DNA of 64,000 nt, from the NCBI RefSeq assembly GCF_016918855.1, contig NZ_JADKYB010000016.1, positions 62,001 through 126,000 of the forward strand, in the 5' to 3' direction. Source of the stretch: Actinacidiphila acididurans. GTDB taxonomy: Bacteria; Actinomycetota; Actinomycetes; Streptomycetales; Streptomycetaceae. The notes beneath the pieces are model-generated. The model was not told where the DNA came from. It made no database searches and saw only the letters and a program-made list of their open reading frames with translations. Position numbers and translations under genes: made by a program. Below, piece after piece: positions 1 to 8,722 of the stretch (within the stretch, counting starts at the first letter, position 1; each line of letters starts with the position of its first letter).

Positions 1-294
1 GGCGTCGAAGAAGCCCTTGACGAAGCCGACGGCGGCCCGGCTCAGCCGCAGGAAGTCGGGGTTGGCCACGCCGCCGGGCAGCACCAGCAGGTCGAAGTCG
101 TCCGCCGTGACCTGGTCGGCGGTGGTGTCCACCGGGAAGGTGTCGGCCTTGTCCAGATGGTCGAAGGCCTGGATACGGCCGGGCTTGGTGGAGACCAGTT
201 GCGGGGTCTCGCCGGTCTGCGACAGTGCCTGCCAGGGGGAGGTCAGTTCGATCTGCTCGACACCCTCGGGCGCCACCAGGAATGCGGTTCGCAC
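1..294 (-). CDS. DJ-1/PfpI family protein (partial, 3' end outside window)
   Basis: The visible 98 codons start at GTG 294, preceded by a GAGG-type ribosome site, and run off the left edge, so the C-terminus is missing. The N-terminus reads as the first beta strand and helix of the class I glutamine amidotransferase-like fold (VAPEGVEQIEL). It is followed by the conserved segment DDFDLLVLPGGVANPDFLR that leads to the nucleophile elbow in this family. Members act as PfpI-type proteases, glyoxalases or protein deglycases; the exact role cannot be told from sequence. The catalytic Cys and His would lie in the missing part, so activity cannot be judged. Family assignment is firm, function is inference. 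Confidence 0.85.
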   Translation of the reverse strand, partial: MRTAFLVAPEGVEQIELTSPWQALSQTGETPQLVSTKPGRIQAFDHLDKADTFPVDTTADQVTADDFDLLVLPGGVANPDFLRLSRAAVGFVKGFFDA

Positions 295-423
295 GGACCC
301 TCACGTCCTCTCGCTCGCGGTCGACGGGCGGAAGTTCGGCTTCCGCCCCTCCGGTGCGCCGCCTACCCGAGCGACCGTGGCGGAAACGGGCATTCCGCTC
401 GTGCCCACGCCTCCATCATGCGC

Positions 424-942
424 TCAGCGTGCGCGCGACGCGCTGCGGTGCCGGGTCCACAGCGGCAGCACGATCCAGCACAGCGCGAACCACACCACCA
501 TGACGCCGACCAGCCACCCGGCCGTGCTGTCCCGCACCACCAGGCGCAGCACCAGCAGCAGGGAGGACGCCATCGTGCACAGCAGCAGCATCAGCCCGAA
601 CACGGTCAGCCGGGAGGCCACCACCACCGTCTCCGGCTTGAGCCGGTGGCCGGTGAGCAGCCGGTGCATCGCGGCCGGGCCGACCAGCGCGCCGGTGGTG
701 GCCGCGCCGAGCAGCACCGTGACCGTGTAGATGTCCCGGTCGGTGGCCGAGAGCTGGGTGAAGCGCTGCTGGAAGACCACCGTCAGCAGGAAGCCGAAGA
801 GGATCTGCACGCCGGTCTGGGCGACCCGCAGCTCCTGGAGCAGGTCGCTCCACCGGCGGTCGGCCCGTTCCTCGGGGGTCTCGTGGCGGCCCCAGGAGTC
901 GATGCCCGGGCCGGAACCGGTGCCCCGCTCGTCGTCCGCCAT
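424..942 (-). CDS. DUF6328 family integral membrane protein
   Basis: 172 aa from ATG 942, which has a GGAAGGAA-type ribosome site just upstream. Residues 1-40 are hydrophilic (RHETPEERADRRW). About four hydrophobic helices follow: LFGFLLTVVFQ, TVLLGAATTGALVG, VFGLMLLLCTMASSLLLVL and LVGVMVVWFALCWIVLPLW. The pattern of an N-terminal 'R-W-x-x-LLQELRVAQTGVQILFGFLL' stretch is the signature of the actinobacterial DUF6328 membrane family. Its biochemical role is not known. It lies 97 bp downstream of the carboxylate-amine ligase on the same strand and may be co-transcribed with it. Confidence 0.85.
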   Translation of the reverse strand: MADDERGTGSGPGIDSWGRHETPEERADRRWSDLLQELRVAQTGVQILFGFLLTVVFQQRFTQLSATDRDIYTVTVLLGAATTGALVGPAAMHRLLTGHRLKPETVVVASRLTVFGLMLLLCTMASSLLLVLRLVVRDSTAGWLVGVMVVWFALCWIVLPLWTRHRSASRAR

Positions 943-1039
943 GGTCGTACCGTTCCTTCCGCCGTGCCTCGTTCCGTACGCCGCTTCGTACGCCCTTCCC
1001 CGCGCTTCTGCGCTTGTGCGCCCGGCTGTCCCGCTCGGC

Positions 1040-2377
1040 TCATCCTGCGCCGCCGGGCCCGGGAAGCGTGTGAGCCGGGTCCGGACGGTGTGCCGCGCGG
1101 CCGGGGCGCAGGGCGCCGGGCTCCGGGAGGGCGCCGAATTCCGGGGCCACCGGCCGTGCCGTACCCGAGCCGTTCTGCGGTGCGGCGCCCGTCTGCGGCG
1201 CGAGGCCGGGGCGGGTGTCGTCCGCCGGGCGGGGCGCCGGCTCACGGGCCGATCCACGGGCCGATCCGCCGGCCGGCTCGCGCGCCGGGGCGATCAGGTC
1301 GAGCAGGGCGTCCAGGCCGCCCGTGGCCAGGGCGGCGCGCTGGCGGGCGGCGCCGGTGCCGCGGGTGATCAGCCGTTCGACGCCGGCGGTCACCCGGTCG
1401 GTGTCGCCGAAGCAGTTGAGCGCGGGACGGACGTGGTCCAGCAGGGCGGCCACCACGTCCGCGGCGGCGTCCGGGGTGCCGTGCCGGGGGTCGACCAAGT
1501 CGTCGGTCAGGCCGTGCCGGGCCGCGTGCCAGCCGGAGGCGTAGAGGATGCTGCCGGGCGGGTCGAGCGGGCGCACTCCGTGCCGGGCCTCGCGCAGCGC
1601 GGTGGCCACCATGGCGCGGGTCAGCCCGGCCAGGGTGACCGCGCTGTCCACGTCGACCTGCACGTCGGGCGCGCGCACCTCCAGCGTGGGATAGCCCTCG
1701 GACAGCCGGGCGTGCCAGTAGATCTGCTTGCGGTCCGGGATGACCCCGGTGGCCAGCAGCGCGGCGACCCGGCGCTCGTACTGCGCGCCGCCGGAGACGA
1801 ACGGCGGCGAGCCGCTGACCGGCCAGCGGCCGAAGACGACCGTGCGCCAGCTCGCGAACCCGGTGTCGCGGCCGTCCCAGAACGGCGAATTGGCGCCGAG
1901 CGCGACCAGCAGCGGCAACCAGGGCCGTATCCGCCCCAGCGCCGCGGCGCCGGCCGACCGGTCCGGTACCGCCACATGGATGTGCATGCCGCAGATCAGC
2001 TGCTCGTCCACCAGCCGGGCCGCGTCCGCGTGCATCTCGCGGTAGCGCTGCTTCTGGGTGACCGGCACCGCGTGGCCGGTGGACAGCGGGGCGCCGCCGG
2101 TCGCGGCGAGCCGGCAGCCGGTGCGCAGGGCCGCGGCGGCAAGTGCCTGGCGCAGCCGCGCCAGGTGGGCGGTGACCTCGTCCAGCCCGGTGCACACCGG
2201 AGTGGCGATCTCGATCTGTGCCTGGAGGAGTTCGCTGGTGACCTCGCCGCGGGTGAGCACCGGCTCCAGGTCGGCCGCCGACTGCACCAGACCCGCGCTC
2301 GGCGAGGGCAGCGCGGTACCGCGGTCGAGCAGCAGGTACTCCTCCTCGACGCCAAGAGTGGCGGCCATGCTCGTCAT
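1040..2377 (-). CDS. Carboxylate-amine ligase, YbdK/EgtA-like glutamate-cysteine ligase type 2 fold
   Basis: 445 aa. The N-terminus carries the family signature TLGVEEEYLLLD. Further on are GEVTSELLQAQIEIATPVC and the metal/ATP-binding region CGMHIHVAVPD, all typical of the weak glutamate-cysteine ligase (YbdK) family that couples a carboxylate to an amine with ATP. The core ends near residue 365. The last ~80 residues are a low-complexity Ala/Pro/Arg/Gly tail not present in most relatives, which usually have about 365-380 aa. Start is ATG 2377; ATG 2368 is a possible alternative, and neither has a strong ribosome site. Substrate cannot be deduced; a thiol-related or stress-linked amide is a guess from the family. 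Confidence 0.85.
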   Translation of the reverse strand: MTSMAATLGVEEEYLLLDRGTALPSPSAGLVQSAADLEPVLTRGEVTSELLQAQIEIATPVCTGLDEVTAHLARLRQALAAAALRTGCRLAATGGAPLSTGHAVPVTQKQRYREMHADAARLVDEQLICGMHIHVAVPDRSAGAAALGRIRPWLPLLVALGANSPFWDGRDTGFASWRTVVFGRWPVSGSPPFVSGGAQYERRVAALLATGVIPDRKQIYWHARLSEGYPTLEVRAPDVQVDVDSAVTLAGLTRAMVATALREARHGVRPLDPPGSILYASGWHAARHGLTDDLVDPRHGTPDAAADVVAALLDHVRPALNCFGDTDRVTAGVERLITRGTGAARQRAALATGGLDALLDLIAPAREPAGGSARGSAREPAPRPADDTRPGLAPQTGAAPQNGSGTARPVAPEFGALPEPGALRPGRAAHRPDPAHTLPGPGGAG

Positions 2378-2628
2378 GGCCGTCGCCTACCCCGGATGGC
2401 CGACGACCATCGCATGACAGACCCCCGGTCCGGGCAGGGAGACCCGTACCGCCGGAAAAACCCGTTCGAACCCGGTCCGTTCCCGCCCCTCTTACGGCCC
2501 GCGGCGTACGGCCCCGGGCAGCGGCGGCCGGTGACCGGCCGCGGGGAACGGGAGCGCGGGCACGGCCGCAAGAGCGGTACGAGAGACCAGGAAAACCAGG
2601 AAGCCGACAAGGCCAGGAATGAGGAGCC

Positions 2629-4143
2629 GTGGGCGACGCACAGGCCCCCGCACCACCGACCGCCGGCGCCGACGGCCCGGACCGGCGCTGGCCCGCGCTC
2701 GCGGTGTGCCTGACGGCGAGCTTCATGACGCTGCTGGACATCAGCATCGTCAATGTGGCGCTGCCCTCGATCAAGGCCGGCCTGCACGCCTCGCAGAGCG
2801 GCCTGCAGTGGGTGCTGTCCGGGTACGCGCTGACGTTCGGCCTGGTGCTGGTGCCGGCCGGGCGGACCGGTGACGTCCGCAGCCGGCGCGCGGTGTTCAT
2901 GACGGGCCTGGCGCTGTTCACGGCGACCAGCGCGCTGGCCGGGGCGGCGCAGAACGAGACGTGGCTGGTGGTGGCCCGCCTGCTGCAGGGCCTGGCCGGG
3001 GGAATCCTGGTGCCGCAGGTGTCCGGGTTCATCCAGCAGATGTTCCGCGGCGCCGAGCGCGGCCGGGCGTTCGGCATCCTCGGCTCGACCATCGGCGTGT
3101 CCACCGCGGTCGGGCCGCTGCTGGGCGGGGTGCTGATCCAGGCGTTCGGCCCGCACGAGGGCTGGCGCTGGGTGTTCTACGTCAATCTGCCGATCGGCCT
3201 GGCCGCGCTGCCGCTGGCGCACCGGCTGCTGCCGGCGCCCCCGGCCGGTCACGGCGAGCGCGGGCGCAGCGACCTGGACCCGGTGGGCGTGCTGCTGCTC
3301 GGCTCGGGCACGGCGGTGCTGCTGCTGCCGTTCGTGCAGGAGCAGCAGTGGCACGGGGGCGAGAAGTGGCTGCTGATCCCGGCCGCGCTGGCGCTGCTGG
3401 CGGCCTTCACCGGCTGGGAGCGGCGGTACGCGCTGCGCGGCACCCCGGTGGTGGACCTGACGCTGTTCCGGATGCAGTCCTACGGCCTGGGCGTGCTGCT
3501 GTCGCTGGTGTACTTCGCCGGCTTCACCGCGATCTTCTTCATCCTGACCCTCTACCTGCAGAACGGGCTGGGGTACTCGGCGCTGGAGGCCGGCGTGTCG
3601 ATCATGCCCTTCGCGCTCGGGTCCACGGTGGCGGCCACCATCGGCGGCCGGATCGTGAACCGGTACGGCCGGCCGCTGGTCGCGGTGGGCCTGGGCATGG
3701 TGGTGGCCGGGCTGCTGGGCACCGCGCTCGCCGCACACCTGGACACCGGACGTACGGTCGGCTTCGCCACGGCCGGCCCGCTGCTGTTCGCCGGTCTCGG
3801 CAGCGGGCTGGTGATCGCGCCGAACCAGACGCTGACCCTGAGCCAGGTGCCGGTCGCCCGCGCCGGCAGCGCGGGCGGGGTGCTCCAGACCGCCCAGCGG
3901 ATCGGCTCGGCGGCCGGCATCGCGGCGGTCGGCTCGGTGTTCTTCTCCCAACTCGCCCGGGGTGCCCACGGCCGCCCGGACTGGTCCGGCGCCTTCCAGC
4001 TCGCCCTGCTGACCGCCACCGGGCTCGCCGCCCTCGGCCTGGTGGTGGCCCTGATCGACATCTTCGGCGCGGGCGAGGGCCGGCCGCCGGCCGCGTCGGG
4101 CACGGACGCCGACCGCGAACCGGCGCGGGTGAAGTGGCACTGA
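2629..4143 (+). CDS. MFS exporter, DHA2 (EmrB/QacA) family
   Basis: 504 aa starting at GTG 2629 behind a GAGGAG ribosome site. It has the fourteen-helix DHA2 pattern: helix 1 with the LLDISIVNVALPSI motif (motif D1), the helix 2-3 loop with RTGDVRSRR (motif A, degenerate), and helix 5 with a proline/glycine-rich motif C around GIVSTAVGPLLGGV. Such proteins export hydrophobic drugs or natural products using the proton gradient. It is monocistronic, convergent with the alkB-like gene and closed by a small hairpin that overlaps its stop codon. No regulator gene is adjacent. The substrate is unknown. Confidence 0.9.
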   Translation: MGDAQAPAPPTAGADGPDRRWPALAVCLTASFMTLLDISIVNVALPSIKAGLHASQSGLQWVLSGYALTFGLVLVPAGRTGDVRSRRAVFMTGLALFTATSALAGAAQNETWLVVARLLQGLAGGILVPQVSGFIQQMFRGAERGRAFGILGSTIGVSTAVGPLLGGVLIQAFGPHEGWRWVFYVNLPIGLAALPLAHRLLPAPPAGHGERGRSDLDPVGVLLLGSGTAVLLLPFVQEQQWHGGEKWLLIPAALALLAAFTGWERRYALRGTPVVDLTLFRMQSYGLGVLLSLVYFAGFTAIFFILTLYLQNGLGYSALEAGVSIMPFALGSTVAATIGGRIVNRYGRPLVAVGLGMVVAGLLGTALAAHLDTGRTVGFATAGPLLFAGLGSGLVIAPNQTLTLSQVPVARAGSAGGVLQTAQRIGSAAGIAAVGSVFFSQLARGAHGRPDWSGAFQLALLTATGLAALGLVVALIDIFGAGEGRPPAASGTDADREPARVKWH

Positions 4144-4160
4144 CGGGGGCGGACCCCGTC
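4142..4160. terminator. Short hairpin between convergent genes
   Basis: GACGGGG / CCCCGTC arms (7 bp) with a 5-nt loop. It begins inside the stop codon of the MFS gene and lies 24 bp from the stop of the convergent alkB-like gene, so it could serve both. No T-run, as usual in actinomycetes. Confidence 0.5.
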
Positions 4161-4183
4161 CTGCGGCCAGCCCCGTGCGGCGG

Positions 4184-4807
4184 TCAGTTCACGCCGCGCG
4201 GGCGGAACTGGACGCTGATCCGGCCGCCGACCGGGGTGCGGGTCTTGGGGATCGCGTGGTCCCAGGTGCGCTGGCAGGAGCCGCCCATCACGACGAGGTC
4301 GCCGTGGCCGAGGGGGCGGCGCACGGCGGTGGGGCCGCCGCCGCGCGGGCGCAGCAGCAGCGGGCGGGGCTCGCCCAGGGAGACGATCGCGACCATGGTG
4401 TCCTGCGCCTCGCCGCGTCCGATGCGGTCGCCGTGCCAGGCCACGCTGTCCCGCCCGTCGCGGTACCAGCACAGCCCGGCGGTCACGAAAGGCTCGCCCA
4501 GTTCGCTCCCGTAGTGCGCGGTGAGCAGTTCCCGGGCCCGGGTGAGCAACGGGTGCGGCAGGTCCTCGCCCTCGCCGTAGTACGACAGGAGGCGGGGTAC
4601 GACGACCACGTTGTCGTACATCCGGCGGCGCTCCTCGTGCCACGGGACACCGGAGACCAGCTCCTGGAAGAGGTCGTCGGCGCCGGTCAGCCAGCCGGGC
4701 AGGAGGTCGATCCAGGCGCCGCGGCCGAGTTCGGTGCGACGGACGGCGGCCAGGTCACCGAGGCCGGGGCCGCCGGTGGCGAACAGGGACGCCTGAAGGT
4801 GGTGCAT
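4184..4807 (-). CDS. alkB: AlkB-like Fe(II)/2-oxoglutarate-dependent dioxygenase
   Basis: 207 aa. AlkB proteins repair N-alkylated bases (1-methyladenine, 3-methylcytosine) by oxidative demethylation. The Fe(II) triad is visible as H-x-D in SVAWHGDRIG and the distal His in RTWDHAIPK. The 2-oxoglutarate-binding Arg is in GGRISVQFRPRG. The substrate-lid region LLSYYGEGEDLPHP resembles the AlkB/ALKBH2 group. Start taken at ATG 4807 because GGTGG precedes it; ATG 4819, four codons upstream, is equally possible. It is divergent from the DNA ligase gene with only 99 bp between starts, which suggests shared control in a small DNA-repair group. Confidence 0.9.
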   Translation of the reverse strand: MHHLQASLFATGGPGLGDLAAVRRTELGRGAWIDLLPGWLTGADDLFQELVSGVPWHEERRRMYDNVVVVPRLLSYYGEGEDLPHPLLTRARELLTAHYGSELGEPFVTAGLCWYRDGRDSVAWHGDRIGRGEAQDTMVAIVSLGEPRPLLLRPRGGGPTAVRRPLGHGDLVVMGGSCQRTWDHAIPKTRTPVGGRISVQFRPRGVN

Positions 4808-4906
4808 GGTTGCCACCATAACCCACACTCGTACAGTCATTCGAATACTCGACAGCGATCCGACAGCCCGCGCGCATTCCACCGGGGCCAGCAGCAGGAT
4901 GGGGAC

Positions 4907-6448
4907 ATGCTCTTCGCCGACGTCGCCCGGGTCTCCCGCGAGGTCGCGCGGACCTCCGCGCGGTCCCGCAAAACCGTGCTGCTCGCCGACTTCTTCCGGG
5001 CCACCGAGCCCGACGACGTACTGATCGCGATCGCGTACCTGGCGGGCCGGCTGCCACAGGGCCGGCTCGGCGTCGGCTGGGCGGCGCTGCGCGACCGGGC
5101 CGAGCCCGCGGCCGTGCCGGCGCTGACCGTGCGCGAGGTGGACGCGGCGCTGACCGCCGTCGCGGAGGTGTCCGGCACCGGATCGCAGGCCGGCCGCCGG
5201 GCACTGCTCCAGGACCTGTTCGGACGGGCCACCGCGGACGAGCAGCACTACCTGCTGGGCCTGCTCACCGGCGAGGTGCGGCAGGGCGCCCTGGACGCCG
5301 CGGCGGTGGAGGGGCTGGCCGCGGCCACCGGCGCGCAGCCCGCCCATGTCCGGCGCGCGGTGATGCTGGCCGGCGCCCTGGAGCCGGTCGCCCGGGCACT
5401 GCTGGCCGGCGGGCCCGACGCGCTCGGCGAGTTCGCGCTGACCGTCGGCCGGCCGCTGCTGCCGATGCTGGCCTCCAGCGCGAAGTCCGTCGCGGAGGCG
5501 GTCGCCAAGCTGGGCCCGAGCGCGGTCGAGGAGAAGCTCGACGGCATCCGGGTGCAGATCCACCGCGACGCGCGGGGCGTACGGATCTGGACCCGCACCC
5601 TGGACGACGTCACCGCCCGGCTGCCGGAGATCGTTGCGGTGACCGAGTCGCTGCCCGCGCGGGAGTTCGTCCTGGACGGCGAGGTGCTCGCCTTCGACGC
5701 GGCGGGCCGGCCGCGGCCCTTCCAGGAGACCGCCGGCCGGGTCGGCTCCCGGGTGGACGTGGCCGCCGCGGCCCGCGCGCTGCCGGTGAACGCGGTCTTC
5801 TTCGACGTGATCGCGGTGGACGGCCACGACCTGCTCGACGAGAGCTACGACCGGCGGCACGAGGCCCTGGAGTCGCTGGTCCCGCCCGAACTGCGGGTGC
5901 GCCGCGCGGTGGTGACCGACCCCGCGGACCCGGCGCAGGTACGGGCGGCGGAGGACTTCTGGACCGTCACCCTGGACCGGGGCCACGAGGGGGTGGTGGT
6001 CAAGGCGGCCGACAGCCCGTACGCGGCCGGCCGGCGCGGCGCCTCCTGGCTGAAGGTCAAGCCCGTGCACACCCTCGACCTGGTGGTGCTGGCCGCCGAA
6101 TGGGGGCACGGCCGGCGCACCGGCAAGCTGTCCAACCTCCACCTGGGCGCCCGCGCGGAGGACGGCTCCTTCGTAATGCTCGGCAAGACCTTCAAGGGCC
6201 TGACCGACGCCCTGCTGGACTGGCAGACCGAGCGGCTGCGCGAACTGGCGGTCTCCGACGACGGCTTCACCGTCACGGTCCGCCCCGAACTCGTCGTCGA
6301 GATCGCCTACGACGGGGTGCAGACCTCCCCGCGCTACCCGGCGGGCCTGACCCTGCGCTTCGCCCGGGTGATCCGCTACCGCCCGGACAAGTTCCCGCAG
6401 GACGCCGACACGGTGGCCGCGGTCCGCGCCGCGCACGGCGGGGGCTGA
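4907..6448 (+). CDS. ATP-dependent DNA ligase
   Basis: 513 aa. It joins nicks in duplex DNA through a ligase-adenylate. Residues 1-170 form the helical DNA-binding domain (DNA_ligase_A_N type), residues about 185-390 the adenylation domain and the rest the OB fold. The nucleophilic lysine is K210 in EEKLDGIRVQIH (motif I). Later motifs include FVLDGEVLAFD (motif III), VFFDVIAVDG (IIIa), GHEGVVVKA (IV) and SWLKVKP (V). Start ATG 4907 follows GGATGGGG. Replicative ligation in actinobacteria uses NAD-dependent LigA, so this is an accessory repair enzyme of the bacterial LigB type. An HhH glycosylase-like gene follows at 94 bp. Confidence 0.93.
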   Translation: MLFADVARVSREVARTSARSRKTVLLADFFRATEPDDVLIAIAYLAGRLPQGRLGVGWAALRDRAEPAAVPALTVREVDAALTAVAEVSGTGSQAGRRALLQDLFGRATADEQHYLLGLLTGEVRQGALDAAAVEGLAAATGAQPAHVRRAVMLAGALEPVARALLAGGPDALGEFALTVGRPLLPMLASSAKSVAEAVAKLGPSAVEEKLDGIRVQIHRDARGVRIWTRTLDDVTARLPEIVAVTESLPAREFVLDGEVLAFDAAGRPRPFQETAGRVGSRVDVAAAARALPVNAVFFDVIAVDGHDLLDESYDRRHEALESLVPPELRVRRAVVTDPADPAQVRAAEDFWTVTLDRGHEGVVVKAADSPYAAGRRGASWLKVKPVHTLDLVVLAAEWGHGRRTGKLSNLHLGARAEDGSFVMLGKTFKGLTDALLDWQTERLRELAVSDDGFTVTVRPELVVEIAYDGVQTSPRYPAGLTLRFARVIRYRPDKFPQDADTVAAVRAAHGGG

Positions 6449-6541
6449 CCGGTCCGGGGACGCAAGGCCGGCCGCGTACGCATCGTGCGGCCCGCCGCCG
6501 GGTACCCGAAGGGCCGCGAACCCGGCAGGAGGTGACCCGCA

Positions 6542-7192
6542 ATGGCCACGCAACGCGACATCGTACGGACACTGCTGGACCGCTACGGACGCACGTACGC
6601 GCAGCAGGCCGGCATCACCGTCAAGGACACGCCGCAGCCGCTGTACCGGCTGCTGGTCCTCGCCCATCTGCTCAGCGCCCGGATCAAGGCGGACATCGCG
6701 GTCGCGGCGGCGCGGGAGCTGAACGCCGCCGGCCTGCGCGACGCCCGGCACATGGCGGACGCGGACTGGCAGCAGCGGGTGGACGCGCTCGGCCGCGGCG
6801 GCTACCGGCGCTACGACGAGCGGACCGCGACCCAGCTCGGCGAGGCCGCCCGGCTGGTGTCCGAGGAGTACGGAGGGGACCTGCGTCGCTTGCGGGAACG
6901 GGAGGAGGGGGACGTGGCCGGGCTGAAGCGGGAGCTGCGCCGCTTCCCCGGCATCGGCCCGGCGGGCGCGGACATCTTCCTGCGCGAGGCCCAGGAGGTC
7001 TGGCCGGAGACCGCCCCCTACCTCGACGCGAAGGCCCTCCAGGGGGCCCGCGCCGTGGGCCTGCCCGACGACCCCCGCGCGCTCGTCCGGCTCGCGCCGG
7101 GCACCGCGCCGGCCCACCTGGCCGCCGCGCTGGTCAGGGTGGCACTGGACAAGGACGCGGCGCGCGACGTGCGGGAGTCGGTGGGGGTCTGA
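6542..7192 (+). CDS. Endonuclease III-like HhH-GPD protein lacking catalytic Lys and Fe-S cluster
   Basis: 216 aa behind a GGAGGTGA-type ribosome site. The order of elements matches the endonuclease III superfamily: helical N-domain with LLVLAHLLSARIKADIAVAAA, then the hairpin RFPGIGPAGADIFL, then the acidic active-site region PYLDAKA with the conserved Asp. In Nth the hairpin is followed by Lys within G-x-G-x-K-T-A; here the equivalent stretch is GIGPAGAD, so that lysine is absent. The C-terminal four-cysteine Fe-S loop is absent too. It may therefore be a monofunctional glycosylase or a structural DNA-binding protein. Position right after the ligase and near alkB supports a repair role. Family call is firm, catalysis is inference. 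Confidence 0.75.
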   Translation: MATQRDIVRTLLDRYGRTYAQQAGITVKDTPQPLYRLLVLAHLLSARIKADIAVAAARELNAAGLRDARHMADADWQQRVDALGRGGYRRYDERTATQLGEAARLVSEEYGGDLRRLREREEGDVAGLKRELRRFPGIGPAGADIFLREAQEVWPETAPYLDAKALQGARAVGLPDDPRALVRLAPGTAPAHLAAALVRVALDKDAARDVRESVGV

Positions 7193-7293
7193 GGGCCCGG
7201 CGCGGGCCCGGCGGAGGTGCTGCCGGGACCCCGCCCGGCCGGGCTCGGGCTCGGGCCCGGGCTCAGGGCAACCCCCCTCCCGTAAAGCCGCCG

Positions 7294-7665
7294 TCAGCGG
7301 TTCTCCAGGCGGAACCTGACCTCTTCCTCCTGGTCGCCGGAGGCCGTGCCGACGACGCGGACGGCGAAGGCGCCGGACAGGCCCTCGCGCAGCCGGTCCA
7401 CCGCGTGGTAGCCGCCCTGGGCGGTGATGCCGACCGGTTCGGTGAGGCGGGCCGGGGCCGGTGAGCCGAGGGTGCGCGAGACGTCGAAGGTCGCGGCCCA
7501 CACGATGGGCCGGCCGTTCGGCGCGTCGGCCGGGGTGTCGCCCCGCGCGCGGTCGGACGCGAAGCTGGCCTGGAGCGCCGCGAGGACCGCCTGCGCGTCC
7601 TCCTTGCAGCAGCTGTCGATGGTGACCGCCACCTGTTCGGCGGGGGCGGCGAGTTGGTCGGTCAC
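7294..7665 (-). CDS. Small conserved hypothetical protein
   Basis: 123 aa from GTG 7665, with a strong GGAAGGAA site 5-6 nt before it. It has no membrane segment or signal peptide. It begins with VTIDSCCKEDAQAVLAALQASFASD, a helix with two adjacent cysteines, and ends in an all-beta-looking stretch (AFAVRVVGTASGDQEEEVRFRLENR). I do not recognise the family. It lies 61 bp downstream of the F420-dependent oxidoreductase on the same strand and probably belongs to the same transcription unit, so a partner or stress role is possible. Confidence 0.7.
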   Translation of the reverse strand: MTDQLAAPAEQVAVTIDSCCKEDAQAVLAALQASFASDRARGDTPADAPNGRPIVWAATFDVSRTLGSPAPARLTEPVGITAQGGYHAVDRLREGLSGAFAVRVVGTASGDQEEEVRFRLENR

Positions 7666-7726
7666 GGTGATTCCTTCCCTTCGGCCGGGGCGAGGGGCGT
7701 GACGCCGCGAGGCGGGACCCCGGCGG

Positions 7727-8695
7727 TCACAGCGCTTCGCGGAGTGCGGGCAGCAGGGCCTTCTCGGACCAGTCCAGGAACGGTGTCTGGTGGTCGCCGC
7801 CGACCTGGACCAGGGCGATCTCGTCGAATCCGGCGTCGGCGTACTTCCGTACCGCCGTGACAAATTCGTCCACGTCGTCCCCGCAGGGGATGGACGCGGC
7901 GACGTCCTGCGGTGTCACGAACCGGGTGGCGCCCGCGAAGCCGGCCGGCCCGGGCAGTTCGGAGTTGACCTTCCAGCCGCCGCCGAACCAGCGGAATTGA
8001 TCGTGCGCCCGCGCGACGGCCGCGTCGCGGTCGGTGTCGTAGCAGACCGGGAGCTGGCCGACCCTGGGCTTGCCCGCACCACCGTAGCGGTCGAAGGCGG
8101 CCAGCAGCGAGGGCTCGGGCTCGACGGCGATCACCAGGTCGGCGAGCCGGCCGGCGATCGAGCAGGACCGGTCGCCGGAGACGGCCACCCCGATCGGCGG
8201 CGGGGTCTGCGGCAGGTCCCACAGCCGGGCCCCGGTCACCTCGAAGTGGCGTCCGTGGTGGGTGACCTCGAGGCCGGACAGCAGCGACCTGATGATGCCG
8301 ACGGCCTCCTCCAGCTTGTCCAGCCGTACCGAGGCCGCCGGCCAACCGCCGCCGACGACGTGCTCGTTGAGGTTCTCCCCCGAGCCGAGGCCGAGCCGGA
8401 AGCGGCCCTCGGACAGCAGTTGCACGGTGGCGGCCTTCTGCGCGACGACCGCCGGGTGGTAACGGGTGGTCGGGCACGTCACGTACGTCATCAGCGGGAT
8501 ACGGCTGGTGGCCTGCGCGGCCGCGCCCAGCACGCTCCACGCGTACGACGAGTGCCCTTGCGACTCCAGCCACGGGAAGTAGTGGTCGGAGGTCACGGAG
8601 AAGTCGAAGCCGATCCGTTCGGCGGCCACGACATGCTCCACGAGTTCGCGCGGGCCGGCCTGTTCGGTCATCATCGTGTACCCGATTTGCACCAT
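7727..8695 (-). CDS. LLM-class F420-dependent oxidoreductase (G6PDH-like family)
   Basis: 322 aa from ATG 8695. It is a luciferase-like TIM-barrel: IGYTMMTEQAGPRELVEHVVAAERIGFDFS at the N-terminus, SVTSDHYFPW with the conserved His, and SEGRFRLGLGSGENLNEHV near residue 110, the F420-phosphate-binding segment of the TIGR03557/FGD-like group. GWKVNSELPGPAGF and the C-terminal HQTPFLDWSEKALLPALR also fit that group. Such enzymes transfer hydride to or from coenzyme F420. The substrate is unknown. Actinomycetes make F420, so cofactor supply is expected. It is followed by a 123-aa hypothetical gene and is divergent from the YchJ gene. Confidence 0.9.
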   Translation of the reverse strand: MVQIGYTMMTEQAGPRELVEHVVAAERIGFDFSVTSDHYFPWLESQGHSSYAWSVLGAAAQATSRIPLMTYVTCPTTRYHPAVVAQKAATVQLLSEGRFRLGLGSGENLNEHVVGGGWPAASVRLDKLEEAVGIIRSLLSGLEVTHHGRHFEVTGARLWDLPQTPPPIGVAVSGDRSCSIAGRLADLVIAVEPEPSLLAAFDRYGGAGKPRVGQLPVCYDTDRDAAVARAHDQFRWFGGGWKVNSELPGPAGFAGATRFVTPQDVAASIPCGDDVDEFVTAVRKYADAGFDEIALVQVGGDHQTPFLDWSEKALLPALREAL

Positions 8696-8708
8696 GGTGA
8701 GCGTTTTT

Positions 8709-8722
8709 CCGCCGACCGGCGG
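8709..8722. promoter_or_regulatory. Palindrome in the F420-oxidoreductase / ychJ intergenic region
   Basis: CCGCCG-AC-CGGCGG flanked by TTTT on one side and ACAAAA on the other. It sits 14 bp upstream of the oxidoreductase start. It could be an operator or a 5' UTR hairpin. No known factor is assigned. Confidence 0.35.

Noticed and set aside
2464-2473. GTTCGAACCC as a tRNA T-loop
   Set aside because: No acceptor, D or anticodon stem can be folded around it.
4841-4852. TCGAATACTCGA between alkB and the ligase as a LexA box
   Set aside because: It does not match the actinobacterial CGAAC-N4-GTTCG consensus; the right half lacks the needed bases.
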